Positions 44,196 to 54,315 are shown, counted from the stretch's first letter. The stretch: 64,000 nt of DNA from an uncultured Duncaniella sp. (GCA_910587515.1 CAJULW010000014.1:1-64000), one strand, 5' to 3'. Numbers and translations are program-made. Notes: generated by a model not told the origin, from the letters alone.

Positions 44196-45481
44196 TCATT
44201 CCGGTCTGTATATCAACGTACAGGCTCGAGACGGATTAAGAATGCGACGGGCAGTGTTCACGATCGAAGATGTGGTGACACGACGATAGGACGGGACTAT
44301 CTCGTTAATGTCCTCTCCATGTATCTCGGCCATAGCGAGAGCCTGGGCACGCTGCAGATATCCGAGCGATGAAAAGGTAAATTCACTCGCGAACCTGTTG
44401 ATGGCTCTCTCGACTTCGAAAGTCGTAACACCGCCCGGGCGCGCCTCAGGGAAACTATATGATAGACGGTCGGGGCGCGACGCATGGTAGCACAGGCGTG
44501 TAGCCTCGTCGATCAGCCTCTCTACGGCTATACGTGCAGCATCCTCCGAATTGTCCGAAAGCTGGCCTTTGAGCATAAGCATCCCTGGCTCTTCGCTTCC
44601 GGTGATCATAGCGTCGGCCGAAGTAAAAAGCCCGTCGCCAAGCACGAGACGCCTATAGAAACGCGACGAACGTCCGGATGCCAATATGTCTGTGATCAGA
44701 TCGCACTCGATATACCCATCCTCCCCATAGGCTGGCATAGGGAAAGCGACCACCACACTTGTCTGAGGCACCGCGCCCCTGACTTCGAGCCTCCGAGCCC
44801 CATCGACAAGCGGCTCCGGCCCGTAGGCTCGGTTACGCACATCCCTGCGGGGGATATCGCCAAACCATTTTTCGACACTCCCGCGCGCTTTCTCGGCAGT
44901 AATGTTACCGCTTATCGCAAGCACAGCATTGTTAGGCGCGTAATGGGTATAAAAAAAATCACGGACGTCTTGCTGAGTCACCTTCTCTATATGCGACACA
45001 TCCTTGCCGATGGTCGGAAAACGGTAGGGATGCGAACTATACACTAATGAGCGCAAATGATGATAAAGGTCTCCGTATGGCCGGTTAAGAGGGTTTGTTT
45101 AAACTCTTCTATGACTACATGACGCTGCACTTCGAGAGCTTTGTCGGAAAAAGCGAGTCCAAGCATACGGTCGCTTTCGAGCCACATAAGCGTTTCGAAA
45201 TTGGCCGCTGGAGCCACATCATAGAAATTAGTGAAATCGTTTGAGGTCCAGGCATTGTTCATCCCACCGGCACGCTCCATCTCCGCATCGAAATCAGGTA
45301 CGTTGACCGATCCTCCAAACATCAAATGTTCGAAAAGATGGGCAAGCCCCGTCATGTCAGGATTTTCGTCGCGCGCACCGACGTTATAGAGGATATTGAC
45401 TGCGACCATCTCGGTCGACGGCTCATAGTTGTGGACGACGCGCAATCCATTTGGAAGAGTGAAGCGTGTATAGTCTATCAT
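44196..45481 (-). pseudogene. M16-family zinc peptidase, single frame break
   Basis: The first piece (45481 down to about 45093) holds the M16 domain with the inverted zinc motif HLFEH and LPNGLRVVHNYEPSTEM. The second piece (to 44196) starts inside a different frame and continues with LYHHLRSLVYSSHPYRFPTIGKD. Adding one base at the GGG run at 45091-45093 (CCC on the coding strand) joins the pieces into a 428-residue protein: FKQTPLNRPYGDLYHHL reads as a normal peptidase. So the change looks like loss of one base from a C run. It could be a real null allele, a phase-variable tract or an assembly error. The start at 45481 is preferred over 45571 because a -7 box lies at 45527-45534. Confidence 0.85.
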
Positions 45482-45526
45482 GATATATTGGCTAAAAGTC
45501 CGGTATGAGAAACGGTAAAGATCTGT

Positions 45527-45534
45527 CAAAAGTA
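45527..45534 (-). promoter_or_regulatory. Promoter -7 box of the M16 gene
   Basis: TACTTTTG on the minus strand, 46 bp ahead of the ATG at 45481. The nearest TTG (45558-45560) is 23 bp away, slightly long. Confidence 0.5.
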
Positions 45535-45615
45535 CATAAAAAGCAGCGAAAGCCCGACAAAAAAGCGACAAAGAATGGATAACGGCTATCTAATTGAATA
45601 TTTTTAACAAAAATA

Positions 45616-45647
45616 TTGCAATTTTTATTTTTTTGTATGTATATTTG
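45616..45647 (+). promoter_or_regulatory. Promoter of the histone H1-like gene
   Basis: TTG at 45616-45618 and TATATTTG at 45640-45647 are 21 bp apart. The gene starts 76 bp downstream. Confidence 0.8.
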
Positions 45648-45723
45648 CATGTATGAGTAATCAAGCTTTGTATCAGCCTGATTATCTCCGATATAATTAC
45701 TAACATTTAACCCTTATCAACTG

Positions 45724-45897
45724 ATGAAATCTCTCGTTGACCAGATCGCCTCTAATTTCGAGGCATTCGCAAAAGACGCACAGGCACAGGTGGAAAACGG
45801 CAACAAGGCCGCAGGCGCACGCGCTCGCAAAGTTTCTCTCGAAATCGAAAAACTCCTGAAGCAGTTCCGCAAGGACTCCATCGCTGCCGGCAAATAG
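45724..45897 (+). CDS. Histone H1-like protein (57 aa)
   Basis: A 57-residue protein, MKSLVDQIASNFEAF at the start and ending in FRKDSIAAGK. It resembles the small H1/Hc1-like proteins found throughout Bacteroidota: an acidic N-terminal helix, then a basic helix with GNKAAGARARKVSLEIEKLLK. It should bind DNA or nucleoid-associated proteins. It has its own strong promoter and a very strong terminator, which fits high expression. The stop codon is at 45895-45897. Confidence 0.9.
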   Translation: MKSLVDQIASNFEAFAKDAQAQVENGNKAAGARARKVSLEIEKLLKQFRKDSIAAGK

Positions 45898-46052
45898 GCT
45901 CCAAATTTCCCTACAAAGAATTCGAACCCGGTGACAGTCCCCTCGCGCAGGACATTAGCGCGAGAGGCGGTCGTCGGATTTTTTTGTGCATATATCTGTA
46001 AACTCTGTATCCAATCAAGATCTTGTCAAAAAATACACAACGTCAGAATAAA

Positions 46053-46116
46053 CCGGATAAAAACAAAAACACCGGGCTTGCTTAAACGCAAGCCCGGTGT
46101 TTTTGTTTTTATCCGG
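46053..46116. terminator. 29-bp two-way terminator
   Basis: A perfect 29-bp inverted repeat (46053-46081 with 46088-46116) with a 6-nt loop. The GC-rich core is flanked by A-rich and T-rich outer parts on both sides, so it can end both the H1-like transcript and the convergent secreted-protein gene. Confidence 0.9.
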
Positions 46117-46136
46117 AATATGTAAACCTTATCGGT

Positions 46137-47747
46137 TTACTTCACGTAGATCTTAACGCTTTTGCCACCCTGATGTCTGATATAGATACCGGGGGCGAGG
46201 TTATCGCGATTTACGCGCATGCCCTGAAGGTTGTAGTATTCAACAGGGGCGTTTTCGTCAGCGACAATGTCGTCTAACGCTGAGCTATCCGCATACATAT
46301 CCCACTCCACAGCGTAGAAAGAGTTTGTTCCAAGAACAAGTCTGCAATGCTTGCGCAATTTGCCATTCTCTTCATAGTAACGCACCTGCGAGAAGCTTGT
46401 GGCAACCCAAAAAGCGGGGTTCAGAATCGAAACCTCTCCTGTTCCGTCCTCGCCCGAGAATTTTGCAGAAAAACCATCGCTTGATCCAGGAATGGTCAAA
46501 AGAATCTTATTATTTACATTGGATTTTATATATTCATCAGGGAAAGAGATCGGGCTGAGCGATCCGGTGGCATCATCCTGTTTCTCACCGAACACCAAGG
46601 GAATATTGAATCCGGAATTAAGGAAATTATAGACAACGCAATTATTTCCATCGGTTAAATCAACATTCCATTTATATGTATTCAACACGGTCGTTGTGTT
46701 AAAAGGATAATATACCGTGAAGTCAAATAGCTCGCCTTTAGGAGCCGGTGAAAGTGGAGATGACTCAAACACCGCAAAACCGGTGACATCACCCAATTTG
46801 ACATCTATATAAACTTTATAGTGATCACCTGTAGGCGACGCACCACCCTCAGGTTCTTCGGCATAACATCCGGCGGGACGGATAGCAACCGGTCCTGTGA
46901 CAGTAGCACCGGACGCATTCACAAGTTTGAAAGTCGCTCCCTCAAGAGTCTGATAGGCATCAGCGTTTTCAGTGCTGCTCAGGCCACCGTCAACAAACAC
47001 GAGAGAAGTCTTGTCACCGACAACGCTTCCGAGTTTGAACGAGAAAGGCACACCAGAACCGGCAAAGTTACCCACCTTGCACGCTCCATCGACAGTCGCG
47101 ATATCGCTGTGTGACGATTCAAACAACGTCTCTCCACCACCGTTAACATAACCAACATTCGCAGGAAGTTTCTCGGTTACGTTAAACACGATGACACCAT
47201 TGTTGTTAAAATTTGCACTCACTTTCGACGGATCATCGTCGAGAGCGATCTTGAACACGAATTTAGTACCGACCATAACCCGATAGACAAGTTCTTCAGC
47301 GGTTTCCTTTATCAAAGTCGCTCCGTTAAGAGGTAAACCCGGATAAATGTATAAAGATCCGGATATCGTCTTTGCCCCCGCAGGAATCATGACGTCTCCA
47401 ATACCATTCAAATGATCATAGGCAGTCGTCAGATTCAATTTATAAGACTTCCCTTCGGGATCTGTAGGCATCTGAAGGCCGGTTCCGTTTATATTGCTGT
47501 TAAGATATTTCAATTCCCCGTCAACAAGAGAAAAGTGAAGGTCGAAACCTGAATTGGCAACATCCTTAAGCAAATATGTACCATCGGAATTCGCGACCAG
47601 TTCATTCATTGTCGGATCAAATTGCGCGTCGCCAAGCGACTGGTTGTCCGCAGCCAACTTGAAATAATCGACCTCGATCTTCCCTGCTGAAACTGAAAGC
47701 ACACCAGAGAAAAGCAAAGCTATAAGCGGTAGTAAAACTTTTTTCAT
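46137..47747 (-). CDS. Secreted protein with T9SS-like tail, paralogue A
   Basis: A 536-residue exported protein of unknown function. The signal peptide covers about 1-21 (MKKVLLPLIALLFSGVLSVSAG). The body is beta-rich with no family I recognise. The last 40 residues (PVEYYNLQGMRVNRDNLAPGI, then IYVK at the end) look like a T9SS/Por-type C-terminal sorting domain, so it may go to the surface. It shares its tail almost to the letter with the neighbour at 48010, and more divergent similarity over the whole length (for example AIRPAGCYAE against SIRPSGCYAE). Confidence 0.8.
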   Translation of the reverse strand: MKKVLLPLIALLFSGVLSVSAGKIEVDYFKLAADNQSLGDAQFDPTMNELVANSDGTYLLKDVANSGFDLHFSLVDGELKYLNSNINGTGLQMPTDPEGKSYKLNLTTAYDHLNGIGDVMIPAGAKTISGSLYIYPGLPLNGATLIKETAEELVYRVMVGTKFVFKIALDDDPSKVSANFNNNGVIVFNVTEKLPANVGYVNGGGETLFESSHSDIATVDGACKVGNFAGSGVPFSFKLGSVVGDKTSLVFVDGGLSSTENADAYQTLEGATFKLVNASGATVTGPVAIRPAGCYAEEPEGGASPTGDHYKVYIDVKLGDVTGFAVFESSPLSPAPKGELFDFTVYYPFNTTTVLNTYKWNVDLTDGNNCVVYNFLNSGFNIPLVFGEKQDDATGSLSPISFPDEYIKSNVNNKILLTIPGSSDGFSAKFSGEDGTGEVSILNPAFWVATSFSQVRYYEENGKLRKHCRLVLGTNSFYAVEWDMYADSSALDDIVADENAPVEYYNLQGMRVNRDNLAPGIYIRHQGGKSVKIYVK

Positions 47748-47817
47748 AGACTTTATGTTTTTGGTATTATAGTGATTCGGCCTATTTTAGTCACGTTTGT
47801 TTCTTAACAAAGGTTTG

Positions 47818-47848
47818 CAAACATATACACAAAAATCAGCTTTTACAA
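47818..47848 (-). promoter_or_regulatory. Promoter of paralogue A
   Basis: TTG at 47848-47846 and TATGTTTG at 47825-47818, 20 bp apart on the minus strand. The same -7 octamer and spacing occur before paralogue B. Confidence 0.8.
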
Positions 47849-47944
47849 ATTTTATCTTGACTTTAACTCCAATTAACAAAAGTTTTTTTGGGAATTCACT
47901 CCGAAGGCCAACAGCATTACATAAAAATATATCGTCGGTATAGA

Positions 47945-47980
47945 AAAAACCGGTATCCGCCAAACAGAGGATACCGGTTT
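47945..47980 (-). terminator. Intrinsic terminator after paralogue B
   Basis: A stem of about 12 bp (AAACCGGTATCC with its complement) is followed on the minus strand by a T run. It separates the two paralogues, so each is probably its own transcript. Confidence 0.82.
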
Positions 47981-48009
47981 CTTTATGAGATAAAATCTTT
48001 ATATGTCGG

Positions 48010-49668
48010 TTACTTCACGTAGACCTTAACGCTCTTGCCACCCTGATGTCTGATATAGATACCAGGGGCGAGGTTATCGCGGTTGACACGCATACCCTGG
48101 AGGTTGTAGTATTCAACAGGGGCGTTTTCGTCGACAACGATATCGTCAAGAGAAGAGCTACCGCCTTCATACATGTCCCAAGTCATTTTATAATTGTCAA
48201 GACCAGAGTCATCAGAGAACAAAAGTTGGAAATTTTTGCGGACAGTGCCATTTTCATCATAATAACGGAGATGCGAATATAATGAATTTGTATTCATCTT
48301 GGGATCTTCAACCACAACTTCGGCATTGCTCTTCCCTATGAATTTCGCTGTAGGGACAAGGTCTTTTTCACCAGGAATCCGCAAACGATAGTTGGAACCA
48401 CTGACCTGCAGACAATAATCTTCAGGGAAACCGAAAGTTCTTCCGGTGAACGTTTCGCTTGTATTGGCGTAATCCTTAAGGCCGTCGCTCTTCTCCCCTA
48501 ATTTAACAGGAATGTTCAAGCCTGTATTCAAGAAGTTATATATTACATAGTTTTCTTCGTCAATCTGATCTATGTACCATTTATAAGAACTTGACGCAGC
48601 CCCGTCTCTATAGTCTGCAAAAATAGAGAAGTCCACAAGTTCGCCTTGAGACATTGCCGACAGCTTCTCCGCAGACAACACCGCAAAGCATGCCACATCA
48701 CCGAACTTGGCATCGATATGGACGGTATAATCCGAATACTGGAGTGAAGACCCATTTTCAACCACTTCCGCATAGCATCCCGAAGGACGGATAGACACCG
48801 GACCAGTCACGGATGTCCCGTCGGCTTTTTGCAAATTGCAGGTCGCACCGGTGAGTGTCTGGTATGTGTCAGCGTTTTCCTCGCTGTTCAAGCCTCCAGC
48901 CGAGAAGACGAGAGCCGCCTTGCCATCCTTGCCTGCTCCAGGCTTGAAAACAAGATCGACAGCCGAACCAGCGAAATTTTTCACGGTGCAAACTCCGGCC
49001 TCCACCTCGATGTCACTGAACGACGATTTAAGAGACTCGTTGCCGGAAGCATCGGTATAATCAACGTTCGGAGTTTTCTGAGCCAAGGCTTCAGTAAATT
49101 CAAAAACAGCACAAGCATTCAAAGTATAAATTCTTATCTCCGTTCCTGTTTTTTCGTGACGGAACATCGCTCCCACCATCGTTCCTATCTTGACTTTATA
49201 TGTCATCTCAGAGCCGGTCTGATTGACAATCTCATATCCGCCAGCCGGCATACCGGGGAACACATAACATGTATTGTTCTTTATAGATACTGACCCAGCC
49301 GGTACGATTCCTGTACCGGAATCAATCGCTTTGGCCGTCACCAAATTGAATTTAGTCCCAAAGTCCTTCAGATACTGCAATCCAGTACCTTTAATATTTT
49401 CATTAAGATAATTGATTTTACCATCCTCTCCTATCGAGAACTTGAGATCAGCACCTGAATTCTCAAAATTTTCAAGTGTATAAGATCCATCAGCACCTTT
49501 AACAAGGTTGTTCATGGTCGGAACCATCAAATCTTCGTCTGATATGACTGACAACTTGGAGTCATCGCCATACGTCACCTCGAAATACCGGACTTCGACC
49601 TCTTCTGCCGATGCGAAAAACGCACCTGAAAGCATCAGAGCCACGCAAGGAAGTAAAAATTTCTTCAT
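48010..49668 (-). CDS. Secreted protein with T9SS-like tail, paralogue B
   Basis: A 552-residue exported protein, signal peptide about 1-21. It shares the whole architecture with paralogue A, and an almost identical last 44 residues (DENAPVEYYNLQGMRVNRDN and on). Outside the tail the two differ widely, so the duplication is old or under strong change while the tail is conserved. Function unknown. It has its own promoter and terminator. Confidence 0.8.
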   Translation of the reverse strand: MKKFLLPCVALMLSGAFFASAEEVEVRYFEVTYGDDSKLSVISDEDLMVPTMNNLVKGADGSYTLENFENSGADLKFSIGEDGKINYLNENIKGTGLQYLKDFGTKFNLVTAKAIDSGTGIVPAGSVSIKNNTCYVFPGMPAGGYEIVNQTGSEMTYKVKIGTMVGAMFRHEKTGTEIRIYTLNACAVFEFTEALAQKTPNVDYTDASGNESLKSSFSDIEVEAGVCTVKNFAGSAVDLVFKPGAGKDGKAALVFSAGGLNSEENADTYQTLTGATCNLQKADGTSVTGPVSIRPSGCYAEVVENGSSLQYSDYTVHIDAKFGDVACFAVLSAEKLSAMSQGELVDFSIFADYRDGAASSSYKWYIDQIDEENYVIYNFLNTGLNIPVKLGEKSDGLKDYANTSETFTGRTFGFPEDYCLQVSGSNYRLRIPGEKDLVPTAKFIGKSNAEVVVEDPKMNTNSLYSHLRYYDENGTVRKNFQLLFSDDSGLDNYKMTWDMYEGGSSSLDDIVVDENAPVEYYNLQGMRVNRDNLAPGIYIRHQGGKSVKVYVK

Positions 49669-49746
49669 AAAATTTAGACTTTATAAATGAATTGTAATGA
49701 TTAGACACGTATAAGAAAACACTTATCGCTTTTTAACATGTTTTCG

Positions 49747-49777
49747 CAAACATACATACAAAATTAAACTTTAGCAA
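49747..49777 (-). promoter_or_regulatory. Promoter of paralogue B
   Basis: TTG at 49777-49775 and TATGTTTG at 49754-49747, 20 bp apart. Identical -7 box and spacing to paralogue A suggest shared control. Confidence 0.8.
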
Positions 49778-49851
49778 CTTTTACCCCCCCCCTTAACATA
49801 TATTAACCCTATTTTTCTAAACCAATCAGAAAAAAAGTTCCGACAACCGGG

Positions 49852-51723
49852 TCAACGGATGCATGAGTCAAGCAAGTGATGATATAGCTCGGCCGTAAAA
49901 CAAAATCGACCGTGCCGGCCTGCAATAGAATGAACATAGAGAGCGATGGCACGGGTCATGAGCACGTCATCATGACATCCGCGGGAAGCCGAATAGCCTC
50001 CGTCGGGAAGCGACTCATATTGTAGCATCTCGTCGCAGGCAGTCGTGCTACGCTCGATATAGTCCTGCTCACGGACATAAGCCACAAGGTTGGCGATTAC
50101 AGCGGGCTTTGTCCGGATATTCGTATGGAAACCCGGAAGTCTGGACGACACTCCTTCACCAGTCCGGTAATAAAGATTGGGATAGCTTTTCGAAATCGAA
50201 TCAAGAATAAAACGTCCCTGCCCTTCCGACGAGCTTTCCCACGAATTACTCTCGACAACCAACAACGCATCGCAATAATAACGTCCGATAGCATCCGCCT
50301 TACGTGCAAGCAGATCATGGTCGATATGTCCGCGCCATTGAGCCACAATCTCCGGTTTCCTCGACTCAGGATCCTCACTATGACGGTCGAGCACACAAAC
50401 AACAGAATAATCCGAATCGCGAGAACGGCCACCTATATCGACACTGACAATATAGTCTCCCCCAATGCGCGGATGTCGCCAGACAGTACATTTACCGTCG
50501 TCGCAGGCAATGAAACGGGCTTCGCCAGTGCAACCGGAGTCACCTCGCCATGAACAGGACACTTCTCCCCTCTCTCCTTTTTCAGAGCAACCCTGACGCA
50601 ACAACGCTACATCTTCAGAAGAGAAAACACTGCGGACCGTAGACGAGAAAGCCTCTTCGGGAGTGGTTGGATATTCCGCCATCATGGATCGATGGTCGGG
50701 AAAACCGAGACGTTTGTCATGATACCACTTGATCGCTTCAAGCGAACAGCCATGCTTCGACCATAGATCGCGTTCGTAAGCATCAAGCGAGGCCCACAAC
50801 GCATCCGGATCGTCGACATCTGATCGGTTTATATCGACTTCATGCCACGGAACAAAGAACGGGATCTTGTCGCTTGCCCCCGGAGTATTGGCTCTCAGCC
50901 ATTCGCGATGGAAGAAATTGCCGACACCGTTGGCCGTGCTTTCCATCGCGATAAACGACAGTGGCTTCGAAGCTACTCCTGAGGTGACCGAACGCAGTAG
51001 GTCGGCCGGATTGTGGAGCGGAGAGTCTTTCCAAAAAGCCACCTCGCTAAGATGAGCCAGCGCGCAGTCCTGTCCACGCGTCGCCTCCTGATTTTCACTT
51101 GAACAGACCGTCACCTTACATTCGCGACCGGGTATTATACGCGTGTTGTTCATCCGCTCGAATGGCTTGAACTCCGGCCGCACATCTTCCGCCCAATATT
51201 CCTCCGGATAGCGTGAAAGCAGTTTGCTGTACATCCCCCTGATCGTCGAGGCCGTATCCTTGACATGGGCGCATATCAGCGAATTCCAATTACGGCAATG
51301 AACGATCTGTATCCATGCGAAATAAATCTGAATCAGTGTCGAGCCTCCCCACTGGCGCGCTTTCAGCATGATCAGCCTCAACGGTCGGCCCGCCCTGCGC
51401 TCGCTCTCAAGCAGAGCCACGAGCCTCCTTTGGGGGCGATTGAGCACAAACGCGATGTCACGCGAACTGATCTTGTCATTGATCACCACACATGTAGCCG
51501 CCCAGAACGGGAAGTCATATTTGAAGCGAAGCAACGCGAGATCATGCTCGTTGCCTACTGTCATCAACTTGGGATCTTCAAGCATATCGCATGGAAGATA
51601 ATAGGTCTTTCCCGAAAATGAATAAGGCCGACGTCCGGGATCGTCAGAGTCGCCTGAAACCGGATCGTATGACAGGCGCAAGCGCGAATTGCGCAAAGCG
51701 TTTTCTTTCAGAAGCTCTTTCAT
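49852..51723 (-). CDS. Phage terminase large subunit-like protein
   Basis: A 623-residue packaging-motor type protein. The ATPase part has KARQWGGST (Walker A variant of terminases) at about 120-128, a Walker B-like strand later, and the C-terminal nuclease part shows SVDIGGRSRDSDYSVVCVLD (first Asp), VVESNS and CHDDVLMTRAIA (later acidic residues). All three catalytic segments of the RNase H fold are present, so it may still be active. It lies directly after a broken phage-like gene and has no portal, capsid, small terminase or integrase nearby. So it is a remnant or a domesticated copy. Confidence 0.87.
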   Translation of the reverse strand: MKELLKENALRNSRLRLSYDPVSGDSDDPGRRPYSFSGKTYYLPCDMLEDPKLMTVGNEHDLALLRFKYDFPFWAATCVVINDKISSRDIAFVLNRPQRRLVALLESERRAGRPLRLIMLKARQWGGSTLIQIYFAWIQIVHCRNWNSLICAHVKDTASTIRGMYSKLLSRYPEEYWAEDVRPEFKPFERMNNTRIIPGRECKVTVCSSENQEATRGQDCALAHLSEVAFWKDSPLHNPADLLRSVTSGVASKPLSFIAMESTANGVGNFFHREWLRANTPGASDKIPFFVPWHEVDINRSDVDDPDALWASLDAYERDLWSKHGCSLEAIKWYHDKRLGFPDHRSMMAEYPTTPEEAFSSTVRSVFSSEDVALLRQGCSEKGERGEVSCSWRGDSGCTGEARFIACDDGKCTVWRHPRIGGDYIVSVDIGGRSRDSDYSVVCVLDRHSEDPESRKPEIVAQWRGHIDHDLLARKADAIGRYYCDALLVVESNSWESSSEGQGRFILDSISKSYPNLYYRTGEGVSSRLPGFHTNIRTKPAVIANLVAYVREQDYIERSTTACDEMLQYESLPDGGYSASRGCHDDVLMTRAIALYVHSIAGRHGRFCFTAELYHHLLDSCIR

Positions 51724-51734
51724 CCTTACAATTT

Positions 51735-52286
51735 TTAATAATAAGATGGCTGTTTAATAACAAATCGGCCACTCCCGACCGTCATATCCATAACCAATAT
51801 AAACCTGTGGCGATGTGGCGCCAGCACATCAGCCAATGGAAGATGAGCGAAATCACCGCTGAGCGAATATGAGACAAGCATATCTGAACGATCAAAACCG
51901 AAGCCGTTATCGCCTCGTATCTCCAGAGTTCCATTCTCTACCATACCCCTAAGCGGCAATCCGAACAACACTCGCGACGGACAAGCCGGTACGGCAGGCA
52001 CAGACACTCGATAGGCAATAGCAGTCGAGGATTCAATCTCATCGGAAAGATCATACACATCCCCTTTCATATCGGTCATCCACAATCCGGATGCGGCACT
52101 GAGCAATGAAAGCGGCAAGGGATTCTCACGTGTAAAGTAGCGACCCGTCGATGGAATGATGACCCGCAGTTTATCACTTTCATCGCCAGGGAAAGCCCAC
52201 AGTTCCCCTCGCTTGCCACACCAACCGAGCTTGGATAGGCCTGCCACATTGCTACATAATGTCCGTATTATCTGCCCTTTGAGCAT
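51735..52286 (-). pseudogene. Broken phage-like protein, fragment 4 (C-terminal)
   Basis: A 183-codon piece, beta-rich with motifs such as GELWAFPGDE and MTDMKGDVYDLSDEI, reminiscent of phage stabilisation or propeller-like proteins, though I cannot name a family. Its frame continues upstream through the stop of fragment 3: with one shift the text reads DGGVAAL-VGTDIIMLKGQ, a smooth join. It ends 11 bp before the terminase gene. Confidence 0.7.
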
Positions 52287-52300
52287 TATTATATCCGTGC

Positions 52301-52897
52301 CTACAAGGCTGCGACTCCGCCATCAACAACACAGACTGACTCAGCGCTGTCAACAGCCCTGCCGTCTAACTTTCTCAACGTGGCCCGCGTACGCGCGGAA
52401 TTTACTGTCAGGCAATCAATGCCGCCTTTACCCAAAAGATAAAAACGCGCGCTCCCGACATCCCAGCCCCCTGAATCAGACGATGCCGCCACCACAGCGG
52501 AAGCCCCGGCTCCCGTGCATCGGGTCAACGCTACCGGATTTAGAGGCGTCCCAGCAACTGCGACTCCTACCAATCCTGGAAAACGCATCGGTTCAGGATT
52601 CTCTGACGGAAGGACAAAGGCCGGCATGTCATGATTCATTTCCACAGGCATGATTCCCGGTGACAACCAATAAGACCATTGTCCGGACGGATCCGGATGT
52701 AAAGCTACATGCAGACTATAGCAACCATAATATAAATGCATCTCCACCGCATCACCCGACGGATAGGCCAGCAAAGGCGAGAACAAAGCCATCGAGACCC
52801 CGCGCATGGTATGGCTCCTAACAACCGAGCTTCCGTCGGAAAACACCACCCGACATGCCGAAGGAAGGGAGAGAACCGGCATCCTCTTTGAAATCAA
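52301..52897 (-). pseudogene. Broken phage-like protein, fragment 3
   Basis: A 198-codon piece in a third frame, starting from KRMPVLSLPSACRVVFSDGSS and ending VVDGGVAAL before a TAG. It continues the beta-rich text of fragments 1 and 2. The join to fragment 2 lies somewhere in 52880-52960. Confidence 0.7.
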
Positions 52898-53120
52898 GCG
52901 ACATTTCGACTGGAAGATAGCCTTTGAAGCGGGAAGCCGACAAACCGCACATCGCTATGGTGTCACCGCTGACACCGACCGCTTCGGCATTGAGGCAATG
53001 CGGTTCGTGGAGTCCGGACATCGCCTTTTGTTCGGCATCCATCCCGGAAACACCGACGGCAAGAACCCTGCGGAGAGACTTGACATCGTCAGAACAGCCA
53101 CGACGGTTGGAATAGAACGG
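52818..53120 (-). pseudogene. Broken phage-like protein, fragment 2
   Basis: About 100 codons in another frame (SNRRGCSDDVKSLRRVL, then GDTIAMCGLSASRFKGYLP). It continues directly from fragment 1 if one base is removed from the GGGG run at 53119-53122: VHP then reads into FYSNRRG. Confidence 0.65.
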
Positions 53121-54234
53121 GGTGTACGCTTTCCCATGGCCCGTCAGCAACGGAACAACGAAACGTTCCGACTGTCTCAAGAGCGCTGTCAAGACGTCCG
53201 AGCATCGATGCCACCAACGAGCGCAAACGTCCGTCAGCCATAAAGCCACTGTTTGAACCACTGTCCACGCCCGGGAGGCAGACAGTCAGCGAGCCAGTGG
53301 TAGCTGTAAAATGTCCGAAACGATGGACAACACAAAGATTCTCTTCCAATGGATGGAGCTGCGGGCTGACAAGCAATTCGACACTCCCGATGTTTTTCAG
53401 CCAAGATTCACCTATAGACCCGGTAGAGCGCAAACGTAAACTAAATGTCCCGGCTGACATCTCCGACGCCGAAAGGGAAGAAAAATCAGACCCCGACAAA
53501 GTAAATGATGAAACTGTAGCCTGAACTCCCGATGACGGTGCGACAATGACCGGAGCAGAACTATAGATCACATTACCGTCATGCCCTCGTAAACGGTAAC
53601 GCGCCATCACAGGCTGAAAAAACACACGCTCCGCCATAGCACGGTCACCGATATGAAGATATGCTTCGACCATAGCTTTACGCAATGTCAATTCATCATC
53701 GGCCGACAGAAGAGTGGAACGTGAGTCGTACGAACCTTTAAGTCTACACGAATCAATCTTCGCGGATATCACACCCTCGTCCTTGCGCACTATACACAAA
53801 GGTTCTGGAATCTCTATGGCAGGAACCCACGCCCAACCGTCTGCCGCACGGAAAACACGCATCGGAGACGCACCCTCCCCCATCATGACCAGCAATCCGT
53901 CTGCCACAGGAAACATGCAGCCTGGAACTCCCCCGCACGGAGGGTCAAGGCAAGTCACACTCCCGTCAGTCTGGCAAAGCAAACGTCCGTCATGGACAAA
54001 AAACAGAGTGACCGAACCGTCATCGCCACGGACACAACCTCCAGGCAGCAAGCGGGCGCCAGGATATGCGTCAACGTTGACACGACGCGGTGACCCGACC
54101 GGTTCAAGCCCGCTTCCGTCGATACACGGACGCAGGTTATGACAGATATCGGACGGAGAACCCTCTGCCAGAGGGACAGCGGGAAACTTCACCACCCCTG
54201 GTGGCGAAAGGTTAGAACAGGAAGTCTTTTTCAT
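53089..54234 (-). pseudogene. Broken phage-like protein, fragment 1 (N-terminal)
   Basis: The start could be the ATG at 54234 (MKKTSCSNLSPP) or at 54270; 54234 is given. This piece is about 380 residues, beta-rich, without a signal peptide, with stretches such as DGRLLCQTDGSVTCLDPP and MFPVADGLLVMMGEG that recall propeller blades. Joined with the other fragments the intact protein would be about 830 residues. I do not recognise the family. It heads the transcript that leads to the terminase. Confidence 0.7.
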
Positions 54235-54315
54235 TATTATCGGTTGGTAACTTATGGTTTCCATTGGCATCGAAAATCAATGCCCGGATTTTGGTAAGCG
54301 TCTTGGAAACCAATA

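Noticed and set aside
45093..45110. Programmed -1 frameshift at GTTTAAAC in the M16 gene
   Set aside because: The slippery heptamer TTTAAAC is not in the reading frame needed (frame reads TTT AAA CAA), and the break lies further on at a C run. A simple indel explains it better.
49852..54270. A complete prophage
   Set aside because: Only a terminase and one broken gene are present; no integrase, portal, capsid, tail or attachment repeats were seen.
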